Source of the DNA: an uncultured Oscillospiraceae bacterium
GTDB taxonomy: Bacteria; Bacillota; Clostridia; Oscillospirales; Acutalibacteraceae
Assembly (NCBI GenBank): GCA_900546265.1
Contig: URCA01000004.1
Coordinates: 62,001-126,000, forward strand
DNA: 64,000 nucleotides
Direction: 5' to 3'
The position numbers and the translations under genes were made by a program. Positions 34,690 to 42,254 of this stretch are shown here, piece by piece (positions within the stretch are counted from its first letter, which is position 1; every line of letters begins with the position of its first letter). The notes beneath the pieces are model-generated. The model made no database searches, was not told the origin of the DNA, and saw only the letters and a program-made list of their open reading frames with translations.

Positions 34690-34730
34690 GGCAATGACCT
34701 CATTTCTATTAAAATAAAAAGGGTTCCCGT

Positions 34731-34744
34731 GCGAAATGTTTTGC
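34731..34744 (+). promoter_or_regulatory. Operator-like site S1
   Basis: GCGAAATGTTTTGC lies inside the predicted 5' leader of the minus-strand GH18-GH20 operon. It shares the 11-mer GCGAAATGTTT with S2 and S3. The core CGAAATGTTT(C)G is a near-palindrome of the kind LacI-family proteins bind. Confidence 0.5.
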
Positions 34745-34785
34745 GTGTGCAAAGCGCACACGGCTCCCGTCGTTTTAGATAAAGA

Positions 34786-34813
34786 ATAATACAGCCTGGC
34801 TGATTCAAGACAA
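34786..34813 (-). promoter_or_regulatory. Promoter of the GH18-GH20 operon
   Basis: Read on the minus strand: TTGTCT (complement of 34808-34813), 16-bp spacer, TATTAT (complement of 34786-34791). Transcription would start near 34779, giving a leader of about 90 nt before ATG 34689 that includes S1. Confidence 0.5.
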
Positions 34814-34895
34814 AAAGCGAGATGAATAAACATAATATCCTAAAAAAACGGTAGAACAGACGGAAAAATAGGGAGCTATAGGGGAAGACTCTAAT

Positions 34896-34908
34896 GCGAA
34901 ATGTTTTT
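34896..34908 (+). promoter_or_regulatory. Operator-like site S2
   Basis: GCGAAATGTTTTT shares the 11-mer with S1 and S3. It lies between the two divergent promoters and overlaps neither, consistent with an auxiliary site. Confidence 0.4.
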
Positions 34909-35035
34909 CTTTATAGTATCGGATATTTCGCGTCAAGTCAATAGAAAATGCCGAATTTCTCTTGTTCTTTTCACAGAAATGGCTTGGTAAGAGAGAAAAT
35001 GGTAAAATTTATTTTATTAATTGGTGGAAATACGG

Positions 35036-35064
35036 TTGACATTCCAATTACATTCGTCTATAAT
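35036..35064 (+). promoter_or_regulatory. Consensus SigA promoter of the second transporter operon
   Basis: TTGACA at 35036-35041 and TATAAT at 35059-35064 are separated by exactly 17 bp, a perfect match to the SigA consensus. Transcription would start at about 35071, directly before operator S3. Such a strong promoter implies tight repression when the substrate is absent. Confidence 0.85.
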
Positions 35065-35072
35065 GAACAAGA

Positions 35073-35085
35073 CGAAACATTTCGC
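35073..35085 (+). promoter_or_regulatory. Operator-like site S3 at the transcription start
   Basis: CGAAACATTTCGC is the best palindrome of the three sites (CGAAA-CA-TTTCG) and contains the 11-mer in reverse orientation. It covers +2 to +14 of the consensus promoter, a classic repressor position. The regulator is not identified; a LacI-family gene lies at 56427. Confidence 0.6.
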
Positions 35086-35270
35086 GGTAATTTTCGCTGA
35101 TATCCTTAATTTCCGCGAAGTGCAGGAACTGAACAGGAGAGCGGCAGGGTAGAGTGAAAAACCGTTGTGCGCTTTGACGAAGGAAAGCGTCCGCCCACCG
35201 CCGCCGTTTTCGGCCAGAGAGCCATCCGTCCGGCTATCCAGCCAGAACATCATGTAGAGGTGACTGACCA

Positions 35271-38156
35271 TTGAAAAAGTTCCTTTCCGCCCTAAGCGTC
35301 CTGGCCATACTGATCACCATGACGGCGGTCGCCGGCGGCTCCGCTTTTGCTGAGGAAGCCGGCGCCGAACAGCCAGATATGGAGGTGTCCGATTCCCTCT
35401 CGTATGAGGCATTTTTGAAAGCGCATGAAAACGACGCCCGCCCCTCCGGCAGCATTCCGGTGGATATCGCCGCTTTTTCTTCTGAAGGCGGCGAGTTTAA
35501 AACCCAGGAGGGGTATCTCGGCAAGCCGGGCTTGTCCGTCTACACGGATGAGGATGGTTCCATCACCTTCCATGTGACGGTGCCGGCCGCCGGCCTATAC
35601 GGCTTGCAGCTGGATTTCGTATCCGAAAACAAGCGGGGCGCCTCGGTGGAACGCAAGATCAAAATCAACGGCGAGTATCCCCACAAGGAAGCGGAGTCCC
35701 TGGTGTTTAACCGCTTGTATCGGGACGATCCCGACGGGAAGGGGAAAACCGACGTCCAGGGCAACGACATCCGGCCCTCTCAGCTGGAGGTCAAGCAGTG
35801 GCAGGACGACGGCTTTATCCGCGATTCCCAGGGGTATTACATAACACCGCTGCTTTTCTACTTTAAAGAAGGGGACAACACCATCACCTTTGAGGCCACC
35901 AGCGAACCGCTGACCATCGCCAACCTGCGGCTGGCCAATGAGGAGGCTCGTCCGTCCTACGCCGAGCTGCAGGAAACTTACCGGCAGCAAGGGTATACGG
36001 CGGCCGGGACGGCTCCCATCATCATCCAGGGGGAGGACGCGGCGCTCAAATCGGATCCGGTTCTGTATCCCGTCACCGACAAGACCACCCCCACCACCGT
36101 CCCCTATGAAAAGAACAAGCAGAAGCTCAACGCCATCGGCGGCTACCGATGGCAGAACCCGCGGCAGTTCATTATCTGGAATTTCCATGTGGAAAAGGCG
36201 GGGCTGTACACCATTTCCATGAAAGCCCGTCAGAACGTCACCCGCGGCGTCAAATCCAACCGCGCGGTGTATATCGACGGCGTTATCCCCTGCAAGGAGC
36301 TGGAGGATTACCAGGTGGCCTTCGACAGCAAGTGGCAGATGCTGGAGTTGGGCGGCGGGGACGGCGCGTTTCAGCTGTATCTGACCGCCGGGGAGCATGA
36401 GTTGAAGATGGAGGTCACCCTCGGCGAGATGGCCGGGAAGATCAACGAAGTGCAGGATGTTCTGACCGAGCTCAACGGCATCTACACCAAAATTATGATG
36501 ATCACCGGATCCAAGCCGGATACCATGCGGGATTATTATCTGGATACCCTCATTCCGGACGACATCGCCCGGATGGGCACGCTGGCCGACCAGCTGCAGG
36601 GGGTGGTGGACTGGTTCACCAGCTATACCGGCGGCAAGGGACAGAACGTCTCCACGCTGAACACGGTCATCCGTCAGCTGCGGAAGATGGTGAAAAAGCC
36701 GGACGACATCGCCAAAAACCTGGATTATTTCAAAACCAACATCGGTTCCCTGGGGACCTGGCTGAACACCGTGCAGCAGCAGCCTTTGGAAATCGATTAT
36801 TTCGCCCTGGTTTCGTCGCCGAATCCGGAACTGCCCGCCGTCAACGCCGGGTTCTTCCAGCAAATCGGCTACGATCTGAATCAGTTTGTCCGTTCCTTCA
36901 TCGACGATTACGCCAGCATCGGCAGCTCGCAGGAGGAGAATGCCGAACGGGAGAGCATCAAGGTGTGGCTGTCCACCGGCCGCGACCAGGCCCAGGCCCT
37001 GCGGAAAATCATCGATTCCTCCTTTGTCACCCAGCACAATATCGGCGTCAAGCTGGAGCTGGTGACCGCCGCCGCCCTGCTGCCCGCCACGGTGGCGGGG
37101 ATCGGGCCGGACGTGGCGCTGAACATGGCGGACACCGAACCGGTCAACTACGCCATCCGCAACGCGGTCATCGATTTGACCCGGTTCCCGGACTATCAAG
37201 AGGTGGCCGCGCGGTTCCTCCCGGAACGGCTGGTGCCCATGACCTTTGACGGCAAAGTGTACGCCCTGCCCGAAACCCAGACCTTCAACGTGCTGTTTTA
37301 CCGCAAGGATGTGCTGGCCGACCTGGGGCTGAGCGTGCCCAAGACCTGGGAGGACATCATCGCTGCCATCCCGGTGCTGCAGAAGAACAATATGAGCTTT
37401 GCCATTCCGGTGTCCACCACCGCGCTGCCCCAGGCGGGCGTCTCCAGCTACTACACCATGCTGTATCAGATGGGCGGTCAGCTGTATAAGGATGGGGGCA
37501 AGACCTCCGACATGGATTCCGAAACCGGCCTGGCCGCGTTCAAGCAGTGGACCAACCTGTACGTCAATTACGACCTGCCCAAGGAATACAACTTCCTCGA
37601 CCGGTTCCGCACCGGTGAGTATCCTCTGATCATGGCTGATTTTACCAACTTCAACAGCCTGACGGTTTCCGCGCCGGAAATCCGCGGCCTGTGGGGCTTC
37701 ACCTTGGTGCCCGGCACGCTGAAGGAGGACGGAACCGTCGATCGCAGCGTGCCGTTCGGCGGCACCGACTGCTTCATCCTCAAGAATTCCTCCAACTACG
37801 AGGCGTCCTGGGAATTCCTCAAGTGGTGGACGGATACCGACGCGCAGATTCAGTACGGTACGGAAATGGAAAGCGTGCTGGGTGCCTCCGCCCGGCATCC
37901 CACCGCCAACCTGAACGCTTTTGAAAAGATTCCGTGGAGCAACGATCTATATAAGGTGCTGAAAGCCCAGATGCAGTGGGGGCGCGGCGTGGAGCAGGTT
38001 CCCGGCGGGTATTTCACCGGCCGGCATCTGGACAACGCGTTCCGCAAGGTGGTCATCAGCAAGGAGGATCCCAAGGAAACCCTGTTTGATTACATCTATA
38101 CCATCAACCAGGAATTGGCGGGCAAACGCAAGGAATTCGGTCTGTCCGCGGATTAA
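35271..38156 (+). CDS. Extracellular solute-binding protein fused to N-terminal carbohydrate-binding-like domains (second copy)
   Basis: This 961-residue exported protein begins at TTG 35271 with AGAGGTG upstream and a signal peptide ending SAFA. Two beta-sandwich regions follow (about 60-225 and 245-390; the second includes PRQFIIWNFHVEKAGLYTIS). A helical linker comes next, then the binding-protein domain from about 561: SIKVWLSTGRDQAQALRKII, then PDVALNMADTEPVNYAIRNA, then VYALPETQTFNVLFYRKDV. The same order is seen in the 894-residue paralogue at 2423. No lipobox is present, so retention on the surface must come from other contacts. First gene of the operon driven by the consensus promoter at 35036. 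Confidence 0.88.
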   Translation: MKKFLSALSVLAILITMTAVAGGSAFAEEAGAEQPDMEVSDSLSYEAFLKAHENDARPSGSIPVDIAAFSSEGGEFKTQEGYLGKPGLSVYTDEDGSITFHVTVPAAGLYGLQLDFVSENKRGASVERKIKINGEYPHKEAESLVFNRLYRDDPDGKGKTDVQGNDIRPSQLEVKQWQDDGFIRDSQGYYITPLLFYFKEGDNTITFEATSEPLTIANLRLANEEARPSYAELQETYRQQGYTAAGTAPIIIQGEDAALKSDPVLYPVTDKTTPTTVPYEKNKQKLNAIGGYRWQNPRQFIIWNFHVEKAGLYTISMKARQNVTRGVKSNRAVYIDGVIPCKELEDYQVAFDSKWQMLELGGGDGAFQLYLTAGEHELKMEVTLGEMAGKINEVQDVLTELNGIYTKIMMITGSKPDTMRDYYLDTLIPDDIARMGTLADQLQGVVDWFTSYTGGKGQNVSTLNTVIRQLRKMVKKPDDIAKNLDYFKTNIGSLGTWLNTVQQQPLEIDYFALVSSPNPELPAVNAGFFQQIGYDLNQFVRSFIDDYASIGSSQEENAERESIKVWLSTGRDQAQALRKIIDSSFVTQHNIGVKLELVTAAALLPATVAGIGPDVALNMADTEPVNYAIRNAVIDLTRFPDYQEVAARFLPERLVPMTFDGKVYALPETQTFNVLFYRKDVLADLGLSVPKTWEDIIAAIPVLQKNNMSFAIPVSTTALPQAGVSSYYTMLYQMGGQLYKDGGKTSDMDSETGLAAFKQWTNLYVNYDLPKEYNFLDRFRTGEYPLIMADFTNFNSLTVSAPEIRGLWGFTLVPGTLKEDGTVDRSVPFGGTDCFILKNSSNYEASWEFLKWWTDTDAQIQYGTEMESVLGASARHPTANLNAFEKIPWSNDLYKVLKAQMQWGRGVEQVPGGYFTGRHLDNAFRKVVISKEDPKETLFDYIYTINQELAGKRKEFGLSAD

Positions 38157-38230
38157 TGTTTAACTTGATACAGATCGATTTTAACCGATATTGCAAAAAT
38201 CAATATATCGAGGAAAGGTGCGGTTGACGG

Positions 38231-39160
38231 ATGGCGAGTTCGTTTGCGGCCCGGCAGAAATCCAAATTAAAGTACAACTGCAAACAAGTGCGGCTCAACT
38301 GGGACGCCTACCTGTTCCTGCTGCCGTTTGCCCTGGTGTTCTGTCTGTTTACCCTAGCGCCGGTGGTGACCTCCCTGTGGTACAGCTTCACTTACTACAA
38401 TATTCTGGAGCCGGCGACCTTTATCGGGTTTCAAAACTACATCAATTTGTTTTTGAACGACGAGATTTTTCTCATCGCGCTGAAAAATACCTTCCTCATC
38501 GCGGCGATTACCGGCCCGGTGGGATACCTCGCGTCGCTGATGCTGGCCTGGTTCATCAATGAGCTGAAACCCATGCTGCGCTCCATCATGGTGGTGGTGT
38601 TTTACGCGCCCTCTATCTCCGGCGCCGCCTATCTCATCTGGACCATCCTGTTCAACGGCGACACGTATGGCTATGTCAACGCGATTCTGCTCAATCTGGG
38701 CGTCATCAACGCGCCGATCCAGTGGCTCACCGATGTCAGCTACATGATGTTCGTGGTCATTCTCGTGCAGCTGTGGATGAGCCTGGGCGCCGGGTTCCTG
38801 TCCTTTGTGGCTGGATTCCAGACTCTGGATAAATCCCAGTACGAGGCCGGATACATCGACGGCATCTCCAATCGATGGCAGGAGTTGTGGTTCATCACCC
38901 TGCCCGCCATGAAACCGCAGCTGATGTTCGGCGCGGTCATGTCCATCACCTCCGCCTTTGCGGTGGGGGACATCACGGTGGCCCTGTGCGGCAACCCCAG
39001 CACCGACTACGCGGTACACACAGTCATCAACCATCTGAACGATTACGGCGGAACGCGGTTTGAGATGGGCTATGCCTGCGCCATCGCCACCATCCTGTTC
39101 CTGTCCATGATTGTGCTCAACGAAATCATTCAGAAATTACTGAACAAGGTGGGGAGATAA
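38231..39160 (+). CDS. Carbohydrate ABC transporter permease (MalF type), pair B subunit 1 of island 2
   Basis: This 309-residue inner-membrane permease starts at ATG 38231 after GAGGAAAGGTGCGG. Six membrane segments begin with AYLFLLPFALVFCLFTLAPV. The EAA loop reads YEAGYIDGISNRWQELWFIT. Close paralogue of the permease at 5122: both contain QLW/LWMS, GAGFLSFVAGFQ, GNPSTDY and RFEMGYACA. A 74-bp gap after the binding-protein gene holds an imperfect AT-rich hairpin near 38185-38212. Confidence 0.9.
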   Translation: MASSFAARQKSKLKYNCKQVRLNWDAYLFLLPFALVFCLFTLAPVVTSLWYSFTYYNILEPATFIGFQNYINLFLNDEIFLIALKNTFLIAAITGPVGYLASLMLAWFINELKPMLRSIMVVVFYAPSISGAAYLIWTILFNGDTYGYVNAILLNLGVINAPIQWLTDVSYMMFVVILVQLWMSLGAGFLSFVAGFQTLDKSQYEAGYIDGISNRWQELWFITLPAMKPQLMFGAVMSITSAFAVGDITVALCGNPSTDYAVHTVINHLNDYGGTRFEMGYACAIATILFLSMIVLNEIIQKLLNKVGR

Positions 39161-39163
39161 GGG

Positions 39164-40045
39164 ATGGCAGATACCAAAGTCAAACGGCTCCGGCATGGTT
39201 CCCGCGCCCGCCACGCCCGCTCCCTGGGCGGCGATATCTGTAATTTCGTGTTGCTTGCCGTGGTGGGCTTCTTCATGATTATCCCGCTGGTGTATACGGT
39301 CTGCAACGCCTTCAAGCCGCTGGATGAGCTGTTCATTTTTCCGCCGCACATCTTGGTGAAAAACCCGACCTTGGATAACTTCGGGGATTTGTCGCTGCTG
39401 ATGAGCGAGTCGTGGGTGCCCTTCATCCGGTATATATTCAATACGGTTTTTATCACGGCTGTGGCCATCCTGGGCCATGTCATTGTGGCCTCCATGGCGG
39501 CCTATGTGCTGGAAAAGCGGCATTTCCCGGGCGGCAGGGCGTTCTTCAAGCTGGTGGTGACCACCCTGATGTTCACCACCGCCGTCACCCAAATCCCCAG
39601 CTTCATCATCATGACCAAGCTGGGCTGGGTGGACAGCTATCTGTCCATCATCGTCCCCGCCTTCGGCGCTCCCATCGGGCTGTATCTGATGAAGCAGTTC
39701 ATGGCCGGCATCCCGGACTCTTTGCTGGAGGCGGCGAAAATCGACGGCTCCAGCGAGTGGCGGACCTTCTGGACTATTGTCATGCCTAACGTCAAGCCTG
39801 CCTGGCTGACCCTCATCATCTTCTCCATCCAGACACTGTGGGGTACCACCGGCGGCGTGTATATTTTCAGCGAGGAAAAGAAGACCCTGTCTTATGCCAT
39901 GAGTCAGATTGTGGCCGGCGGCGTGGCCCGCGCGGGCGCGGGCGCGGCGGTCGGCGTCATCATGATGATCGTGCCCATCGCGGTGTTCATCATCTCCCAG
40001 CGGAACATCATTCAGACGATGGCCTCCTCCGGTATGAAGGATTGA
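39164..40045 (+). CDS. Carbohydrate ABC transporter permease (MalG type), pair B subunit 2 of island 2
   Basis: This is a 293-residue permease starting 3 bp after the previous stop, with GGGGAGATAAGGG overlapping the junction as ribosome site. It has six membrane segments and an EAA-type loop, SLLEAAKIDGSSEWRTFWTI. It ends IIQTMASSGMKD, like the paralogue at 6122 (VVETMAHSGLKG). It forms the channel with the product of 38231. The partner binding protein is the CBM-fused one at 35271. Confidence 0.9.
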   Translation: MADTKVKRLRHGSRARHARSLGGDICNFVLLAVVGFFMIIPLVYTVCNAFKPLDELFIFPPHILVKNPTLDNFGDLSLLMSESWVPFIRYIFNTVFITAVAILGHVIVASMAAYVLEKRHFPGGRAFFKLVVTTLMFTTAVTQIPSFIIMTKLGWVDSYLSIIVPAFGAPIGLYLMKQFMAGIPDSLLEAAKIDGSSEWRTFWTIVMPNVKPAWLTLIIFSIQTLWGTTGGVYIFSEEKKTLSYAMSQIVAGGVARAGAGAAVGVIMMIVPIAVFIISQRNIIQTMASSGMKD

Positions 40046-40113
40046 GCAGCGTGGTCTTCCGCCGGCGGAACGGTCAAAATATCGGGCAGACACTCTGCCA
40101 AAGGGGTTTGGAT

Positions 40114-42195
40114 ATGAAGAGCTGGTTCAAAAAGACCGCCGTCCTGACGGCGGCAGCCTTTCTCCTGCTGGGCCTGTCGCTGCAAGCGTTCGCGGCCACT
40201 CCATACGACAACTATATCTTTGACGGGAAGGACGCGGTGCCCGCTCCCCCCGCCGCCACCCCCAGCTCCTCCATCGATCACACGGACATGGGTACCACGG
40301 CCTTGAAAAATCCGCAGGATTTGTTCGTGGGGGAGGACGGCTGCCTGTATCTGGTGGATACCGGCAACAACCGGGTGCTGCGCCTGAATGCCCAATACAA
40401 GCTAGAAAAGGAGTTCTCCGTTTTCCAGAACAACGGCAAAGAGGATGCGTTCGCCAACCCCAACGGCGTGTATGTGGACAAGGACGGCAGTCTGCTGGTG
40501 GCGGATACCGACAACGCCCGCCTGGTCAAGCTGGACAAGGACGGCGGCCTTCTGGCAATTTACGCGGCGCCCGCATCCCCGCTGCTCCCCTCCGACTTCG
40601 AATATAAGCCCATCAAGGTGACCAGCGACTCCGCCGGCCGGATTTTCGTGGCCTCCCGGGGCTTCAACCGCGGCCTGCTGGAGCTGGATCGGCAGGGGCA
40701 GTTCGTCCAGATGCTGGGCGCCTCCAAGGTGACCTACAGCCTGACCGACATGATTTGGCGGCTGTTTTCCACCAAGGCCCAGCGGGATCGGATGCAGGCC
40801 TTTGTCCCCGCCGAGTACAACAACGTCTCCATGGATCAGGAGGATTTTATTTTCGTCACCACCGGCACCTACGATGAGTCCAATCTGAAGGAAATGACGC
40901 CGGTGCGGAAAATCAACGCCAAGGGCGATGACGTGCTCCGGCGGGTGGGCGATCCGGTGGCCGACAACTATTTCACCGATATCGGCACCATCAAGGGCCC
41001 ATCCCTGGTGGTGGATGTGGTCAATATGGATCACGGCCTGTACGCCATCCTTGACCAGAAGCGGGGCCGGGTCTTCGCTTATAACATGGACGGCGTGATG
41101 CTCTTTATGTTCGGCGGGCTGGGGCAGACCTTCGGCACCCTGAACACCCCCACCTCCCTGGTGTATTATAACGGCCAGTTCCTGGTGCTGGACGCGGGGA
41201 AAAACCTTATCGTGTCCTACGGCCTGACCGAGTACGGCCGCTTGATTTTCCAGGCAGAGGAATACAAGGACGACAACAACTACGAGAAGGAAAAAGAGAC
41301 CTGGGAAAAGGTTCTCGGCTTCAATGAAAACAATCCCGTGGTGCTGCAGGAGATGGGCAAAATCGCCTACCGGCAGCGGGATATGAAGCTGGCCATGGAG
41401 TATTTCGAGCGGGCCAAGGATCCAAGCTACTATTCCAAGGCGTTTCAGTTCTACCGCCGGGATCTCATCAACCGGTATTTCACCGTCGGCGGCATTGTCC
41501 TGATTGTTCTGGCGGTGGCCCTCCTCGCTTTGTATATCTTCATGAAGCAGTACCGCAAGACCCATCCCAAGGAAAAGAAGAAGGGTCCCTTCCGCTATGC
41601 CTTTTATGTGATTTTCCGCCCCTTCGACGGCTTTTGGGATTTGAAGAGGGAGAAGAGGGGCAGCCTGAAAACCGGCCTCCTTCTCATTGGTCTGGCGGGT
41701 CTGGCCATGGCGTTCCAAACCCGGGTGACCGGCTTCATCTTCAATCCCACCAGCCCGGAAAACGCCAACTTCCTGCTGGATTTGGCCACCCTGTTCGTGC
41801 CGCTGCTGCTGTGGGTGGTGAGCAGCTGGTGCGTCACCTCCCTGATGGACGGCGAAGGATCCTTCAAGGATATCGTCATGGCCTCCGGCTATGCCCTGAC
41901 CCCGATGGTCCTGCTGATCCCCTTTGCCAGCCTCATCAGCAATCTGATGACCCAAACCGAGGGCGCGGTGTATTACCTGTTCGTGACACTGGCCTACGTG
42001 TGGATGGTGGGCCTGATGATCGCCAGCGTCAGGCAGATCCATAACTATTCCATGGGCAAAGCGCTGTTCGTCATCCTCATAACGCTGGTGGTCATCCTGA
42101 TCATCGTGTTTGTGTTGCTGCTGTGCACGGCGCTGCTCCAGCAGATGGTTGCCTTCTTTGCGGACATTTACAGCGAACTGGTCAACCGCGCGTGA
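40114..42195 (+). CDS. NHL propeller-TPR-Yip1 fusion membrane protein
   Basis: This 693-residue protein begins at ATG 40114 with AAGGGG upstream; the longer open frame overlaps the permease. A signal peptide (about 1-27, ending QAFA) is followed by NHL repeats (about 65-390, with NPQDLFVGEDGCLYLVDTGN and NPNGVYVDKDGSLLVADTDN). A TPR-like segment (about 390-450, EKEKETWEKVLGFNENNPVV) and a membrane helix (about 453-475) come next. The Yip1-like domain (about 490-690) has FRPFDGFWDLKREKRGS and four or five helices. In island 1 these are two genes (7002 and 8501), so this is a natural fusion that argues for direct interaction. Function unknown. Confidence 0.82.
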   Translation: MKSWFKKTAVLTAAAFLLLGLSLQAFAATPYDNYIFDGKDAVPAPPAATPSSSIDHTDMGTTALKNPQDLFVGEDGCLYLVDTGNNRVLRLNAQYKLEKEFSVFQNNGKEDAFANPNGVYVDKDGSLLVADTDNARLVKLDKDGGLLAIYAAPASPLLPSDFEYKPIKVTSDSAGRIFVASRGFNRGLLELDRQGQFVQMLGASKVTYSLTDMIWRLFSTKAQRDRMQAFVPAEYNNVSMDQEDFIFVTTGTYDESNLKEMTPVRKINAKGDDVLRRVGDPVADNYFTDIGTIKGPSLVVDVVNMDHGLYAILDQKRGRVFAYNMDGVMLFMFGGLGQTFGTLNTPTSLVYYNGQFLVLDAGKNLIVSYGLTEYGRLIFQAEEYKDDNNYEKEKETWEKVLGFNENNPVVLQEMGKIAYRQRDMKLAMEYFERAKDPSYYSKAFQFYRRDLINRYFTVGGIVLIVLAVALLALYIFMKQYRKTHPKEKKKGPFRYAFYVIFRPFDGFWDLKREKRGSLKTGLLLIGLAGLAMAFQTRVTGFIFNPTSPENANFLLDLATLFVPLLLWVVSSWCVTSLMDGEGSFKDIVMASGYALTPMVLLIPFASLISNLMTQTEGAVYYLFVTLAYVWMVGLMIASVRQIHNYSMGKALFVILITLVVILIIVFVLLLCTALLQQMVAFFADIYSELVNRA

Positions 42196-42254
42196 CGGCG
42201 CGTTTCATAACCGGCAGGCCGCCAGAGGCGGCTCTCCAGAAAGGCATGATCGGA

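Larger units (their letters stand above)
34690..35270. promoter_or_regulatory. 581-bp divergent control region of the second glycan island
   Basis: This gene-free stretch separates the GH18-GH20 operon (minus) from the transporter operon (plus). It contains one promoter for each direction, three copies of the motif GCGAAATGTTT at 34731, 34896 and (reversed) 35075, and a 7-bp leader hairpin on the minus side (CGTGTGC 34744-34750 with GCACACG 34756-34762). It is AT-rich compared with the flanking genes. The plus-strand leader from about 35071 to 35270 shows no clear riboswitch. Sites spaced about 165 and 178 bp apart would allow looping by a LacI-type protein. Confidence 0.65.

Noticed and set aside
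35071..35270. Riboswitch in the leader of the second transporter operon
   Set aside because: No recognisable aptamer core or terminator/antiterminator pair could be found by eye.
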